Source: Acidobacteriota bacterium
GTDB taxonomy: Bacteria > Acidobacteriota > Terriglobia > Bryobacterales > Bryobacteraceae
Direction of reading: 5' to 3'
Assembly: GCA_017307505.1 (NCBI GenBank)
Contig: JAFKEE010000051.1
Span: forward strand, 1 to 64,000
DNA length: 64,000 nt
Both the position numbers and the translations under genes were made by a program. Below, in pieces: positions 43,279 to 54,485 of the stretch (the stretch's first letter is position 1; each line of letters starts with the position of its first letter). The notes beneath the pieces were generated by a model. That model searched no databases, had not been told where the DNA came from, and was given only the letters and a program-made list of their open reading frames with translations.

Positions 43279-44045
43279 AGCGCCCTCACTTCGAACTTGA
43301 GTTTCTCGACCAGGGTGGCCGCCTGCTGGGCCGGGTTGCCCTCGATCATCTGGGTCTGTTTCACGCGCTGAGGCTGGTAGATGCTCTGCAGCCGGACCGT
43401 CGCCGCGGGAGCGACACCGAGTTCGGAGGCCGTGAGCACCTTGACCTCCTTGGTTTTCGCCTTTTTGATGCCCATCAGCGTCGCGTAGCGCAGTTTGTTG
43501 ATGCCGCTCTGGATGGTGAGGACGGCGGGCAGGGGCATACGGACGTGCTGGAACCAGCCGCTCTCGAGTTCGCGTTTGACGCGGAGCGAGGCTCCGTCCA
43601 CCTCGACGGCCATGATGATCGTGGCATGGGGGAGGCCCATCACTTCGGCCATCACGACGCCGGTCTGGCCGCTGCCGAGGTCGTCGGACTGGAGGCCGGT
43701 GAGAATGAGGTCGGGTTGTTCCGAGGCCGCCGCTTTGGCCAGCAGGCGGGCGAGGCTCAGGGTATCGTAGGCGCCGAGGCTGTCGTCTTCGATGTGAATG
43801 GCACGGTCAGCCCCTTTGGCGAGCGCCTCGCGGATGGCGGAGGTGGCGCGTTCCGGGCCGGCGCAGAGCACAACGACTTCGCCGCCGTGCTGTTCCTTCA
43901 ACTGTAGAGCCGCTTCCAGGGCATAGGCATCGGGCTCATTGATTTCAAAACTCAACTCGGACTCGTCCAGCCAGAGGGCAGCCGCATCGACTTTCAATTG
44001 CGAGTCGCGCGCCGGCACCTGTTTGAGGGCGACGAGGATCTTCAT
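43275..44045 (-). CDS. etfB: Electron transfer flavoprotein subunit beta
   Basis: 256 residues when started at the ATG at 44045, which has GAGG 5 bases upstream; a GTG two codons earlier is possible. Binds AMP and forms the heterodimer with EtfA. Motifs: MKILVALKQVPARDSQLKVD, NEPDAYALEAALQLKEQHGG, TGLQSDDLGSGQTGVVMAEV and GINKLRYATLMGIKKAKTKE. It precedes etfA in the same operon and lies 69 bases from the fabF stop. Confidence 0.96.
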   Translation of the reverse strand: MKILVALKQVPARDSQLKVDAAALWLDESELSFEINEPDAYALEAALQLKEQHGGEVVVLCAGPERATSAIREALAKGADRAIHIEDDSLGAYDTLSLARLLAKAAASEQPDLILTGLQSDDLGSGQTGVVMAEVMGLPHATIIMAVEVDGASLRVKRELESGWFQHVRMPLPAVLTIQSGINKLRYATLMGIKKAKTKEVKVLTASELGVAPAATVRLQSIYQPQRVKQTQMIEGNPAQQAATLVEKLKFEVRAL

Positions 44046-44073
44046 AGGCACCTCGCGAAGATAAATAGAGACA

Positions 44074-44097
44074 CGCCCTCCCCGTGAGGGAAGGGCG
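44074..44097 (-). terminator. Hairpin between fabF and etfB
   Basis: CGCCCTCCCC (44074-44083), GTGA loop, GGGAAGGGCG (44088-44097): nine of ten pairs. On the minus strand it lies 17 bases after the fabF stop and is followed by TGTCTCTATTTATC, a weak T-rich stretch. It may end the acpP-fabF transcript. Confidence 0.5.
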
Positions 44098-44114
44098 CGC
44101 CGGATGGTAGGGAC

Positions 44115-45362
<1,248 letters not shown>

Positions 45363-45415
45363 TGAAATTCTCCCGGGGGAAAAGAGTCTTCTGGGGAACG
45401 GCGCCTAGAGGCGTG

Positions 45416-45652
45416 TTACTTCTTTGCCTTGGCGTCGATGTACTCGACGGCGTCTTTGACCGTCTGGATCTTTTCCGCGTCTTCGTCGGGGATGTCGAGG
45501 TCAAACGCCTCTTCAAATGCCATGACGAGTTCGACGATGTCGAGCGAATCCGCACCGAGGTCGTCGACGAAAGAAGCGGTGCTATCCACCTGAGCTTCGT
45601 CGACCCCAAGCTGCTCGACAATGATCTGCTTCACTTTTGCTTCAACAGACAT
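45416..45652 (-). CDS. acpP: Acyl carrier protein
   Basis: 78 residues from the ATG at 45652, with GGAGG 5 bases upstream. Acidic four-helix protein that holds growing fatty acids on phosphopantetheine at the serine in [19 protein letters not shown]. Complete sequence; the C-terminal AKAKK is typical. It is followed by fabF. The longer frame that extends upstream is a shadow. A good promoter lies 30 bases before the start. Confidence 0.97.
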   Translation of the reverse strand: MSVEAKVKQIIVEQLGVDEAQVDSTASFVDDLGADSLDIVELVMAFEEAFDLDIPDEDAEKIQTVKDAVEYIDAKAKK

Positions 45653-45681
45653 GAAACCTCCAAGAAGTCCACAAAGCACCG

Positions 45682-45710
45682 ATTCTACCGACAGCGGGGC
45701 TATATTGCAA
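45682..45710 (-). promoter_or_regulatory. Promoter of acpP-fabF
   Basis: On the minus strand TTGCAA (45710-45705), a 17-base spacer, TAGAAT (45687-45682). Both boxes differ little from the sigma-70 consensus. The ribosome-binding site and ATG of acpP follow about 30 bases later. Confidence 0.7.
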
Positions 45711-45762
45711 CGAAGGAGGGCCCGAATTTCGGTGTCCCAGGTCCGGTAACATACAGGTGAGC

Positions 45763-46389
45763 ATGAATTCGATCCTGTACTTGCATGGCTTTGCCTCTTC
45801 TCCCCAATCGCGAAAGGCACGCGTTTTTCAGGAACACTTTGCCGCGCGCGGCCTGAACCTGCTGGTTCCGGACCTGGCGGAAGGGGGCTTCCGCAACCTG
45901 ACGATCTCAGGGCAACTGGCGATCATTGAACGCACGGCCGGCAGCGGTCCGGTGTCGATCATCGGGTCCAGCATGGGCGGCTACCTCGCCGCGCTCTATG
46001 CGTCGCGTCATCCCGAAGTGGAGAAAACCGTACTTTTGGCTCCTGCATTCGGATTCGGGCGCCTGTGGGGCGAGAAGCTGGGTGCGGAGGCGATGGCGGA
46101 GTGGCGGCGCACCGGCGTGATCGAGACGATGAACTATGCCGAAGGCGGCATGGCGGAGTTGGGCTGGCAATTGATGGAAGACGCGCTGCGCTATGAGGAC
46201 GAACCCGCCTTAACGCAGCCGACGCTGATCTATCACGGCATCCATGACGATGTTGTGCCGGTTGGCGTGTCCCGCGCTTTTGTCAGAACGAGGACGTGTG
46301 CCGAGCTACGGGAGGTGGATTCCGACCACGAGCTGGCCAATGTAGTGGATGAGATTTGGGACGGTATTGTCTTGTTTCTAGGGCTGTAA
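45763..46389 (+). CDS. YqiA-like alpha/beta-hydrolase (esterase)
   Basis: 208 residues. Small hydrolase of the YqiA/YcfP group: [20 protein letters not shown], nucleophile elbow [14 protein letters not shown], Asp in [11 protein letters not shown] and His in VDSDHELAN complete the catalytic triad. The natural substrate of YqiA-type esterases is uncertain (short acyl esters such as palmitoyl-CoA in vitro). A GTG two codons upstream (45757) is an alternative start. It diverges from acpP. Confidence 0.85.
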   Translation: MNSILYLHGFASSPQSRKARVFQEHFAARGLNLLVPDLAEGGFRNLTISGQLAIIERTAGSGPVSIIGSSMGGYLAALYASRHPEVEKTVLLAPAFGFGRLWGEKLGAEAMAEWRRTGVIETMNYAEGGMAELGWQLMEDALRYEDEPALTQPTLIYHGIHDDVVPVGVSRAFVRTRTCAELREVDSDHELANVVDEIWDGIVLFLGL

Positions 46390-46413
46390 TCGAATCTTGT
46401 AAGGATTCCTGAT

Positions 46414-47520
46414 TCAATCGCCCGGCGGCAGCACCCAGAGCTCGGGGCGGCCCACATTGGAGTGCACGGCGCGGCTGAGCAGCCCGAAGTTGGCCCAGGA
46501 AAGGTAGAGGGCCATGCGAGCGGCCAGCCAGGCTCCGTAGGGTTGGTGTTTGGAATCGAGCGCGTTGAGGCGGTTCTCGACGGAGGGAACCGCGCTCACG
46601 GTTTCCAGCCACCGCGGACGGCTGAGGTCCTCGTCCAGCAACTGATCAATTTCGCAGATGGCGGCCTCGAGTTGGGGGCGTGTGGCGCCGTGGGTGGCGG
46701 CATAGCGGTCAGCTTCCAGGGTCCCGGGGCGGCTGAACGATGGCAGGATCAACAGGCCCAGAAACGACCACAGCGTGCAGCCCAGCAGAGTCTCGAGCAG
46801 CGCAAAGATCGTGTCGACGCCGCCCCAGGGGAGAGCCGCGGAGAGAACGAAGCCGAGCAGGTTCCAACCCATCGCCAGAAGGATGCCCCGCGTGCGGGCT
46901 CCGGTTCTGGAGAGACCCTGGCGGCGGATATGTTGCGCCAGCAGCGCAGGGGAGGTCAGGCGCGTATCCCAGAATTGCGGTTGGACATTGCGCTCCAGGC
47001 CGGGGAGGCCGGCGAGTCCTCCAGTGAAGCCGGGATCCCTGGCGAGAATGGCGATCGCATCAGAACCGGGGTGAGCGGCCGCCAGGGCGAGGCCGCCGGT
47101 CCAGCGGGCCAGGGGAAATTGGAACGCGAGCAGCAGAACTTGCAGAGCCAGCAAGGCGCCGGCGGCAGCCCACAGCCCGCCCAGTTTGCCCGCCTGGAGC
47201 AGAACCAGTGCACACAGAGTCATCACCACTCCCTGCACGAGGATGCCGCGCAGCCATTTCACAAGGAACTCGGAGAAGTGCAGGTTGAGGCGCTGATAGC
47301 TGCCGGGCAGGCTGTAGCCGCCCCAGAGATCAAAGGGCAGGCTGAGGCCGGCATAGGCCAGGAAGCAGACCACGAAGCCCGCCCAGTCTGAGTACCAGGG
47401 TCCACCGAAGTAGGGGAAGAAGGTGGACGGCATCTGGTACACATAAGCAGCCACGGTGAGAAGCAGCAGCAGGGCGGTGCCGGTAACGCCGGGGCCGAGC
47501 CGCGCTCGAGCATAGGTCAT
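46414..47520 (-). CDS. Multi-pass membrane protein resembling M48 peptidase but lacking HExxH
   Basis: 368 residues from the ATG at 47520; the longer frame upstream lacks a hydrophobic or otherwise protein-like character. Four to five transmembrane helices occur in the first half, and two more around LLAMGWNLLGFVLSAALPWG and LLGCTLWSFLGLLILPSFSR. The C-terminal block FSRPGTLEADRYAATHGA and VPSVENRLNAL copies the second zinc-ligand and tail motifs of M48 (Ste24/HtpX-like) peptidases ('SRxxExEAD', 'HPSxxxRxxAL'). The first-ligand helix HExxH is not present; the matching place reads SPALLAQHIRRQ. It therefore appears to be a catalytically dead relative, or a divergent protein with a similar fold. 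Confidence 0.6.
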   Translation of the reverse strand: MTYARARLGPGVTGTALLLLLTVAAYVYQMPSTFFPYFGGPWYSDWAGFVVCFLAYAGLSLPFDLWGGYSLPGSYQRLNLHFSEFLVKWLRGILVQGVVMTLCALVLLQAGKLGGLWAAAGALLALQVLLLAFQFPLARWTGGLALAAAHPGSDAIAILARDPGFTGGLAGLPGLERNVQPQFWDTRLTSPALLAQHIRRQGLSRTGARTRGILLAMGWNLLGFVLSAALPWGGVDTIFALLETLLGCTLWSFLGLLILPSFSRPGTLEADRYAATHGATRPQLEAAICEIDQLLDEDLSRPRWLETVSAVPSVENRLNALDSKHQPYGAWLAARMALYLSWANFGLLSRAVHSNVGRPELWVLPPGD

Positions 47521-47687
47521 GTAAATCTGTTTATCCTTCCACCTGGGTGCGCCTGGGCGGCGCCACGCGGGCCGAACGGGGGGAGGCGGGCCCTCCTCTC
47601 CCTCCATTGATGTTCGCGCAAGCGGCGGCGGTGACAAAATCCTCGTTCCGGTTGTGGCTCGGGGATTGTCTCTCAGATACTGGATAC

Positions 47688-48476
47688 ATGAGCTGTTTTC
47701 GACTGATTTGCCTTGGGCTGATGTTTTTGGGCGCTCCGTCCTTGTTTGGTTGGGGGCGTGATGGGCACCGGCTGATCGCGCAGATCGCGTCGCAGCAGCT
47801 GAATTCGAAAGCGCGGGCCGAGGTCCAGAAACTGCTGCAGGGCCAGTCGCTGGAGAGTATCGCATCGTGGGCGGATGAGGTGAGAGCACAGAGGAGAGAA
47901 ACTTCTACCTGGCATTTCATCGATCTGCCTTTGGATATACCCCGTGGGGATTGGAAGAAATACTGCCCGCAGACCGGGTGTGTGCTGGGACAGATTCCGG
48001 AGATGGAGCGCCGCTTGAAGAACACGAACCTGGCGCAACGGGACCGGGCGGAAGCGCTCAAATTCCTGGTGCATCTGGTCAGCGATATGCATCAGCCTCT
48101 GCATGTGGGCGAGAAGCACGACCGTGGCGGCAACGATGTGAAAGTGGTATTCGCTGCGAAACCGAGCAACCTTCATTCGGTGTGGGATTCGAGCATCCTG
48201 GATCTGGGCGAGAAGCGGGATGCGAAGTTGAAGGATAAACTCGGCCGCAAGCCCGGTTACTTTGAGCGGCGCCGGCTGGCCAAGGGTTCCGTGGAAGACT
48301 GGGCCTGGCAGTCCCGCGATGTGTCCCGGGACGTAGTGTATGCGAATCTGCCTTCCGGGCAGCCGGCCATGCTGGGAGACGACTACTTTAACAAGGCGCT
48401 GCCGAGCGTCGAACTGCAACTCCGGCGGGCGGGTGTCCGTCTGGCTCGGGTTTTGAACGAGACGATCGGAAAGTAG
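47688..48476 (+). CDS. Exported S1/P1-type nuclease
   Basis: 262 residues from the ATG at 47688. Signal peptide RLICLGLMFLGAPSLFG, cut so that the mature chain begins with Trp, whose amino group binds zinc in this family (WGRDGHRLIAQIA). Further zinc ligands: IASWADEVR, TWHFIDLPL, FLVHLVSDMHQPLHVG, DRGGNDVKV, LHSVWDSS. These Zn3 phospholipase-C-like enzymes cut single-stranded DNA and RNA and 3'-nucleotides; outside the cell they can scavenge phosphate and nucleosides. All ligands seem intact. Confidence 0.93.
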   Translation: MSCFRLICLGLMFLGAPSLFGWGRDGHRLIAQIASQQLNSKARAEVQKLLQGQSLESIASWADEVRAQRRETSTWHFIDLPLDIPRGDWKKYCPQTGCVLGQIPEMERRLKNTNLAQRDRAEALKFLVHLVSDMHQPLHVGEKHDRGGNDVKVVFAAKPSNLHSVWDSSILDLGEKRDAKLKDKLGRKPGYFERRRLAKGSVEDWAWQSRDVSRDVVYANLPSGQPAMLGDDYFNKALPSVELQLRRAGVRLARVLNETIGK

Positions 48477-48488
48477 ACCACCTTCCAT

Positions 48489-49118
48489 ATGGGAATCCTC
48501 CTGCTGCTTGCCGCGATGATGCAGGTGAGGGGGTTGGAGCGGATCCAGTTGGAGTCTGGCACGCCAGGCGGCGAGGGCCGGGTGGTCTTCCGGTTTGAGG
48601 CGCCGGCCGGGCTGAGCGGAAAACACGTTCGCCTGGAGACAAGTTGCCAAAGCGGGCTGGTGGTGAATGGGATCGAGGTAGTGAAAGAGGAAGGGCTGCC
48701 CTCTTTGACGCCCTATCTTTCGAGCCGGGGTCCGAATGAACTGGTGATGCCGGCGGGGTGTGCGCCGGCCGCTTTGCTGGTTACGCCAAGGGTGTTCTTA
48801 TCGTCTTTGCGAGCAGAACCCGGGTCGGGCCGTCCGCTGGCGATGGTTGAGAACACATTGGATAACACGGTGAATGTGAGTGTGGCGTGCAGGCCGGCGG
48901 AGGTGCCGGATTCCGAGTGGCGGCGGGCGGGTGGTACGGTGGCGGCGGGCGGGCGCCAGGAATTGGAACTGGATGGACCCGCTGAAGCGCCAAACCGTCT
49001 GGTACGAATGGTTTGCAGGGTGGAGAAGCAGGCGGAAGCGGTAGAAGAGTCCTATGCCTTTGAGATAGTGTTGAATTTTCAATCACTTACGAAAAATGGA
49101 AGGGCTAACATCCGTTGA
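48489..49118 (+). CDS. Exported protein of unknown function
   Basis: 209 residues, starting 12 bases after the S1/P1 nuclease gene and probably co-transcribed. The N-terminus (MGILLLLAAMMQVRG) is a short signal peptide. The rest is predicted beta-rich (VVFRFEAPAGLSGKHVRLE, GLVVNGIEVVKEEG, YAFEIVLNF) with two conserved-looking cysteines (TSCQSG, MPAGCAPA) plus VACRPAE and MVCRVEK. No family was recognised. A periplasmic or surface location is likely. Confidence 0.6.
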   Translation: MGILLLLAAMMQVRGLERIQLESGTPGGEGRVVFRFEAPAGLSGKHVRLETSCQSGLVVNGIEVVKEEGLPSLTPYLSSRGPNELVMPAGCAPAALLVTPRVFLSSLRAEPGSGRPLAMVENTLDNTVNVSVACRPAEVPDSEWRRAGGTVAAGGRQELELDGPAEAPNRLVRMVCRVEKQAEAVEESYAFEIVLNFQSLTKNGRANIR

Positions 49119-49264
49119 CTCTGCGTGATACAATTTTTTGGAGAGCTGGGCACAGTTTCAGGCGCGTTTCCTGCAACCTTGAGTTGGACGGCGCGTCTAA
49201 GGAACAGAGGCAAGAGATTCGAACGGCCACAAGGCAGACGTTTGGAATGTGAGAGTCGAGAGGT

Positions 49265-50599
49265 ATGTCGGCGAGCAATCCCAACCAATTCAACGCGCCT
49301 GACCAGGCAAACCGAGTGCAGCCGGGGAACCCCTCGCAGATCCCGATGTCCAGTCCGCTGGACCGGGCACTGGAACTGCAGGACGGCTCGAAGCCGTGGT
49401 TCCTCTCGCTGATTGAAAACCTGAAAGAACTGGCCGCGTACAAGAAACTGCCGCCACTGCAGGTCACCTTTAAGCCACTGAGTGAAGAAGAGTTGCTGCA
49501 TGGCAGCGACAACTCTTTGCGTCAACTGGCGGAGATCCAGCAGAAGAAACCGTTTTTCCGTACCCTGCGGGAAAACATTGCCGACCTCTTTAGCCCCGCT
49601 CCCCCGCCGCTGCAGGTCACTTCCCGTCCCTTGACGGAAGAAGAGATCCAGCACTCCGGCATGGCGGAGCTGGCCAAGACTTCCCTGCCCTGGTATCGCA
49701 CAGTCTTCGCCAATGCGAAGGAACTGTTCTTCCCGCCAAATCTTCCGCCGCTGCAGGTGACCTCCCAACCCGTTCAGGTGAAGGAGATGTTTGCCCGCGA
49801 CGAGTATCGCGGCAAGTCGCAGATGATGTCTGTTTTTGTCCACGTTGGGTTGGTGGCCCTGGCCTTCTTCCTCGGGACGAACAAGACTGTGCAGAACGCA
49901 GTGAAACAGTCAGTATCGCTGGTCGCTCCGCCGGATATTGATCCCTACATGCCGAAGATGGCCGTGAAGAAGCAGGCCATGGGCGGTGGTGGTGGCGGTG
50001 GCGATCGTTCGCCGTTGCCGGCCAGCAAGGGCAAGCTGCCGCGCCCTGACTTGAAGCAATTCACTCCTCCGGTCGCGGTGATCAACAATCCGAATCCCAG
50101 GCTGGTGATGGAGCCCACGATTATTGCTCCTCCGGATACGCCTCTGCCGAACGTGAACATGCCCAACTACGGCGACCCGTTCGCCAAGGCCGGCATCCCT
50201 TCCAACGGGCCAGGCTCGGGCGGCGGCATTGGATCCGGTAGCGGCGGCGGCGTCGGCTCAGGCCGGGGCGGCGGTGTGGGTCCTGGCGAAGGCGGCGGCT
50301 TCGGCGGCGGCGCGTACCGCATTGGCGGCGGCGTGAGTGCGCCGGTGCCGGTGTTCCGCGTGGAGCCGGAGTACTCGGAAGAGGCCCGCAAAGCGAAGTT
50401 CCAGGGCACGGTGATGCTGGCGATCGTCGTCGACGAAACCGGCAAGACAACGAACGTGCGCGTGGTTCGGCCGCTGGGCATGGGCCTGGATGAGAAGGCC
50501 ATCGAAGCGGTAATGAAGTGGAAGTTCCGGCCTGGCTACAAGGATGGGAAACCGGTTCCGGTTCAGGCTAACGTAGAAGTCAACTTCCGGCTGCTATAA
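49265..50599 (+). CDS. TonB-family protein with three N-terminal repeats and Gly-rich linker
   Basis: 444 residues. The C-terminal 90 residues are a TonB domain (PVFRVEPEYSEEARKAKFQG, AIVVDETGKTTNVRVVRPLG, ALEKAIEAVMKWKFRPG-like), which contacts outer-membrane receptors. A single transmembrane helix (MSVFVHVGLVALAFFLGT, about 187-205) is preceded, on the cytoplasmic side, by three repeats: LPPLQVTFKPLSEEELL, PPPLQVTSRPLTEEEIQ and LPPLQVTSQPVQVKEMF, each after a KxWFxSLxENxKEL-like helix. The periplasmic linker is glycine-rich rather than the usual proline-rich. The N-terminal repeats are not part of standard TonB and may bind a cytoplasmic partner. An intrinsic terminator follows. Confidence 0.85.
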   Translation: MSASNPNQFNAPDQANRVQPGNPSQIPMSSPLDRALELQDGSKPWFLSLIENLKELAAYKKLPPLQVTFKPLSEEELLHGSDNSLRQLAEIQQKKPFFRTLRENIADLFSPAPPPLQVTSRPLTEEEIQHSGMAELAKTSLPWYRTVFANAKELFFPPNLPPLQVTSQPVQVKEMFARDEYRGKSQMMSVFVHVGLVALAFFLGTNKTVQNAVKQSVSLVAPPDIDPYMPKMAVKKQAMGGGGGGGDRSPLPASKGKLPRPDLKQFTPPVAVINNPNPRLVMEPTIIAPPDTPLPNVNMPNYGDPFAKAGIPSNGPGSGGGIGSGSGGGVGSGRGGGVGPGEGGGFGGGAYRIGGGVSAPVPVFRVEPEYSEEARKAKFQGTVMLAIVVDETGKTTNVRVVRPLGMGLDEKAIEAVMKWKFRPGYKDGKPVPVQANVEVNFRLL

Positions 50600-50617
50600 A
50601 CGAACCAGATCGATTGG

Positions 50618-50650
50618 AAAAAGGGCTGCTCCTTCGGGGCGGCCCTTTTT
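50618..50650 (+). terminator. Intrinsic terminator of the TonB-like gene
   Basis: AAAAAGGGC at 50618-50626 pairs with GCCCTTTTT at 50642-50650, with a GC-rich inner stem and a TTCG loop. It begins 18 bases after the stop codon and ends in a T run. Confidence 0.88.
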
Positions 50651-50706
50651 GTTTGATAGGGACGGTCCAGGTCCGCCCTCCCGGTGAGTTAGCGACTGAA
50701 GAGGCG

Positions 50707-52002
50707 CTAGTTGAGGATTGCTTCCTCGGCCGGCGTACGGTCGGGTGGACCGGACAGAAGACGGGCTTCCATGGTGTCAATGTCGAGTTCTCCGGTCCAG
50801 CGGGCTACCACCAACGTCGCTACGCCGTTGCCGATGACATTTGTGATGGCCCGGGCTTCCGACATAAAGCGGTCGATGCCCAGGATCAACGCCAGGCCGG
50901 CGACCGGAACATGGCCCACAGCCGATAACGTGGCTGCCAGCACGATGAAGCCGCTGCCGGTGACGCCAGCCGCCCCTTTGGAGGTGAGCAGAAGCACGGC
51001 CAGGAGCGTCACCTGCTGGAACAGCGTCATGGACGTGTTGGTTGCCTGGGCAATGAAGATGGCGGCCATGGTGAGGTAGATCGACGTGCCGTCCAGATTG
51101 AATGAGTAGCCGGTGGGGATTACCAGGCCGACGGTGGAGCGGCTGGCACCAAGCGTTTCCATCTTCGAAAGCATGCGCGGGAGCGCGGCCTCCGAGGAAG
51201 ACGTCCCGAGGACGATGAGCAACTCCTCCCGAATGTAGCCGAGGAACCGCCAGATGCTGAAGCCGTGGAGCCTGGCGATGGCGCCCAGAACCACAAATAC
51301 GAAGATCAGGCAGGTGGCATAAAAAGTCCCCATCAGGCGGGCCAGGGACAGCAGGCTGTCCAGGCCGTAAGAGCCGACGGTGAAAGCCATGGCTCCGAAC
51401 GCGCCAACGGGCGCAAGCCTCATGATGTAGCCGACGATGGCGAACAGGACGTGGGATCCCTTTTCAATCACCTGGAAGACCAGGTTCTGGCGGGCATTCA
51501 GCCGCTGCAGTGCGACGCCAACGAGGACGGCGATGAACAGCACCTGAAGAATTTCGCCCTTGGCGAAGGCATCGACGATGGTGTCCGGAATCACGTGCAG
51601 CAGGAAATCCCTGGTGGTGCCGAGCTTCTGGGGTGACGCATAGGCGGCGATAGTTCCCGCGTCCAGCGACTTCACGTCAACGTTCATGCCCGCCCCGGGC
51701 TGCACGAAGTTCACGATGACGAGCCCGATGATGAGTGAAAGAGTGCTGACGATCTCGAAGTAGAGCAGCGCCAGGGCGCCGGTTTTGCCGACCTTTTTGA
51801 CATCCTCAGTGCCCGCGATGCCGACGACGACCGTGCAGAAGATGATGGGCGCGATCATCATCTTGATGAGCTTGATGAAGCCGTCGCCGAAGGGCTTCAT
51901 GGCCGTGCCGGTGGCGGGCGAGAAGAAGCCCAGCAGGGCTCCGGCCGCGATGGCGACCAGCACTTGCAGGTAGAGCGACTTGTACCAGGATTTCGCGGAC
52001 AT
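50707..52002 (-). CDS. Dicarboxylate/amino acid:cation symporter (DctA/GltP family)
   Basis: 431 residues, eight predicted helices and two hairpin loops of the glutamate-transporter fold. Signature segments: [33 protein letters not shown] (serine-rich hairpin 1), [19 protein letters not shown] (sodium site), [19 protein letters not shown] (hairpin 2) and [20 protein letters not shown]. The DRFMSEAR motif with arginine favours C4-dicarboxylates over amino acids. It imports succinate, fumarate or malate with protons or sodium. It stands alone, convergent with the TonB-like gene. Confidence 0.93.
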   Translation of the reverse strand: MSAKSWYKSLYLQVLVAIAAGALLGFFSPATGTAMKPFGDGFIKLIKMMIAPIIFCTVVVGIAGTEDVKKVGKTGALALLYFEIVSTLSLIIGLVIVNFVQPGAGMNVDVKSLDAGTIAAYASPQKLGTTRDFLLHVIPDTIVDAFAKGEILQVLFIAVLVGVALQRLNARQNLVFQVIEKGSHVLFAIVGYIMRLAPVGAFGAMAFTVGSYGLDSLLSLARLMGTFYATCLIFVFVVLGAIARLHGFSIWRFLGYIREELLIVLGTSSSEAALPRMLSKMETLGASRSTVGLVIPTGYSFNLDGTSIYLTMAAIFIAQATNTSMTLFQQVTLLAVLLLTSKGAAGVTGSGFIVLAATLSAVGHVPVAGLALILGIDRFMSEARAITNVIGNGVATLVVARWTGELDIDTMEARLLSGPPDRTPAEEAILN

Positions 52003-52114
52003 GAGCGGATCCGAATTCTCCAGTGGGCGGCGGACTTCGAGCGGACCGGGACGGCACAGCGGGCGGGCAGGGCCCGTGTGCCGTCTCTCGATTGTAGCGG
52101 TAAGCCGGAGCGGG

Positions 52115-54445
52115 TCAGGCCTGCGGCGGGCCGAGGACCTGAACTCCGGCGGGCGCTTTGGCGGTCCAGCGATAGCCGGCGCCCGCCCGCTCCACCGTGA
52201 CTTCGATCAGGCCCTTGGGGTGCGGGACGACGCCGCTGGCCTTGGTGAGTTTGCCGAGGTTCGGCGCCAGGCGCACCTTGCTGAAACCCGGGGCGGCGGA
52301 ATCGACACCAAGGACGGTGCGGAAGAACTCGATGTTCGGACTGGAGCCCCAGGCGTGGCAATCGGAGCGGGTCTCACCGGAATCGGTTTCGGCCCAGGTG
52401 GTGAGGCCCTCTTTGACCATGAACTCCCAGGTGGCGAGGCGGTCCAGGTAGCGGTCGCCGAGCCCGGCCTTCACCATGGCGGCGTCGAGGTAGTAGCGGA
52501 AGTAGACGGAGCACTTGTAGAGCGACTTGTCGGGCTCCACTTTCAGCATGAGCTCGCGGGCAGCAGCCGGAGTGGCCGGCAACTCGGCCAGGACCGCGAG
52601 CACGTTGGCATGCTGGGAGAAGTGCTTGTGGGCCAGATCCTCGCTATAGAGGCCGCGCTGGGCATCGTGGAACTTGGCCTGGATGGCCGCACGGAGCTTC
52701 GCGGCGGTCTCCTTGTGCTGGCCGGCGAAGGCCCGGCTGCCGAGGGCGGTTTCGAGTTCCTCGGCCCAGCGCAGGGCAAGCAGGAGCTGCAGTTGGATGG
52801 TGGCCGGCATGACGTCCGGCTCCGATGGCGGGCGTCCTCCGCGCCAGGTGGCCACCCAGTCGACGTAGTTCCACCAGGGCATGGCGCCCAGCAGCCCGTC
52901 GGTGCGCAGGAAGCCGGTATACCAGCCGAGCACGGCGCGGACCCCATTCAGCATGCGGCGGACGAAGGCCGGATCATCGACGTACCACCAATAGTCGCGC
53001 ACCATGCCGATCCACCAGAGGGAGAATGGCGGAATGTACTGCTGCAGGACGCTGGGCGCGCGGGAGAGGGTGGCGCCTTCGGCGGTACGAGAGCTGTCGA
53101 TGAGTTCAATGGCATTGCGGACCAGGCGCGGGTCACCCGTCATGTAGAGCGTAACCATGGCCTGGATGCGGGTGTCGCCGACGTACTGGAGCTGCTCGTA
53201 GTAAGGGCAGTCCATGTAAGTTTCGTGGGCACAGAGACGGGCGGTGCGCCAACCGATGTCGAGCATCTTCTGGTGGAACGGGACACCGGTATCGAGCTTC
53301 GCCTTGACGGTGAAGGGGTAGCTGGTGAAGATGCCGCGCAGGTCTTCGATGACCAGAGGCTCGGATTTGGTTTCGACGGTGAGCTGGATGTAGCGCCAGG
53401 TGCGCCAGTAGAGGGGCCGGTAGACGCGGTGCTGGCCGTCGGCGGTGTAGATGTCGCCATAGCCGCGGAATTCCTTGCCGTCGACTTCGTCGCGGTTGCC
53501 TTTGACGGCGCGGGGGCGGAGCTGCTGGAAGAGAGCTTCGGCGTAGCGGATCTGGATCTGGGCTCCGCGGCCGCCGTTCACTTCGAGTTCGAGAAAGGCG
53601 GTGGTGAGGTGGTCCTGATCCATGAGCAGGGTCGCCTGGGTATTGGCCGGGATCGTGAAAGCCGCTTTCTGCGCCGGGAAGGCCGGCGGCGGCTGGACGC
53701 CCTGTGCCTTGCGGACGCGCGCCAGGCGAGCGGGCGTATCCTCCATCGGCGGAATATTGCGGGCGACGAGCATCCAGCGGCTGGGCGCGTCGGTCTGGTC
53801 GCGGGGCGAGGCGTTGGGCCCGACCTCGGCGGGCTGCCAGGCGGAGTCGTCGAACTCGGACCGTTCCCAGCCCCAGAGGCACCTGGCAGCGTCGAAGCGC
53901 TCCATTGGGCCGATGGCGTAGTAGCCGGGCGCGATCTCGCCGCGCTGGCCGCCGGGTAGACCGATGGGCGCGTAGGCCGGGTTGGCGGCACAGAGCCAGC
54001 CTTTGCCGGTATTCACTGATTCAAACTCGGTGTCGCCGGCCTGAAGGAGGAAGGCCGTGCGGTTGGACCACTGGCAGACGGCGGCGTAGGGAGTGTCATT
54101 CCAGACGACGGCGGCGAGGACGTTGCGGCCCTGGACTGCGTGGGCGGCCGCATCGACAGTTTCGTAGCGCCAGTGGTTGAGGTCTCCTCGAGCGGGCCCC
54201 CGGGCGATGCGGACTCCGTTCAGAAAGAGCTCGTAGCGGCTGTCGCCGCTGACGTGGAGCTTGAAGGCGGCCGGCTTGCGGTCGAGCGTAAAGGTACGGC
54301 GGAAGTGATAGACGCCGTATGCGTTGGGCGGCGCACCGGCCGGGAAGATCCAGCGGGCCTTCCAGGCATTGGTGGCGACATCGACGTCAGCGGCGGCGAG
54401 CAGACCAGTGGCTCCGGCCTGCAACAGGAACTCTCTGCGCAACAT
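52115..54445 (-). CDS. Exported alpha-L-rhamnosidase, GH78-like
   Basis: 776 residues with a twin-arginine signal ([19 protein letters not shown]). Two beta-sandwich domains come first ([19 protein letters not shown] is typical of the rhamnosidase N domain), then the (alpha/alpha)6 catalytic barrel: [18 protein letters not shown] holds the general acid region (D..Y.E...GD.R), [15 protein letters not shown], and [21 protein letters not shown] with the catalytic-base glutamate. A C-terminal beta domain follows. It would release L-rhamnose from pectin or flavonoid glycosides. It is 112 bases from the symporter gene on the same strand. Confidence 0.92.
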   Translation of the reverse strand: MLRREFLLQAGATGLLAAADVDVATNAWKARWIFPAGAPPNAYGVYHFRRTFTLDRKPAAFKLHVSGDSRYELFLNGVRIARGPARGDLNHWRYETVDAAAHAVQGRNVLAAVVWNDTPYAAVCQWSNRTAFLLQAGDTEFESVNTGKGWLCAANPAYAPIGLPGGQRGEIAPGYYAIGPMERFDAARCLWGWERSEFDDSAWQPAEVGPNASPRDQTDAPSRWMLVARNIPPMEDTPARLARVRKAQGVQPPPAFPAQKAAFTIPANTQATLLMDQDHLTTAFLELEVNGGRGAQIQIRYAEALFQQLRPRAVKGNRDEVDGKEFRGYGDIYTADGQHRVYRPLYWRTWRYIQLTVETKSEPLVIEDLRGIFTSYPFTVKAKLDTGVPFHQKMLDIGWRTARLCAHETYMDCPYYEQLQYVGDTRIQAMVTLYMTGDPRLVRNAIELIDSSRTAEGATLSRAPSVLQQYIPPFSLWWIGMVRDYWWYVDDPAFVRRMLNGVRAVLGWYTGFLRTDGLLGAMPWWNYVDWVATWRGGRPPSEPDVMPATIQLQLLLALRWAEELETALGSRAFAGQHKETAAKLRAAIQAKFHDAQRGLYSEDLAHKHFSQHANVLAVLAELPATPAAARELMLKVEPDKSLYKCSVYFRYYLDAAMVKAGLGDRYLDRLATWEFMVKEGLTTWAETDSGETRSDCHAWGSSPNIEFFRTVLGVDSAAPGFSKVRLAPNLGKLTKASGVVPHPKGLIEVTVERAGAGYRWTAKAPAGVQVLGPPQA

Positions 54446-54485
54446 GCATCGAGTATATCGCCGGGGGCGAACCGATGAACCGGAG

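Noticed and set aside
47521-47889. N-terminal extension of the M48-like membrane protein
   Set aside because: Pro/Arg/Ser-rich translation overlapping the divergent nuclease gene; no ribosome-binding site.
51980-53959. A 659-codon plus-strand open frame opposite the rhamnosidase
   Set aside because: Low-complexity shadow translation; the GH78 frame on the minus strand is clearly real.
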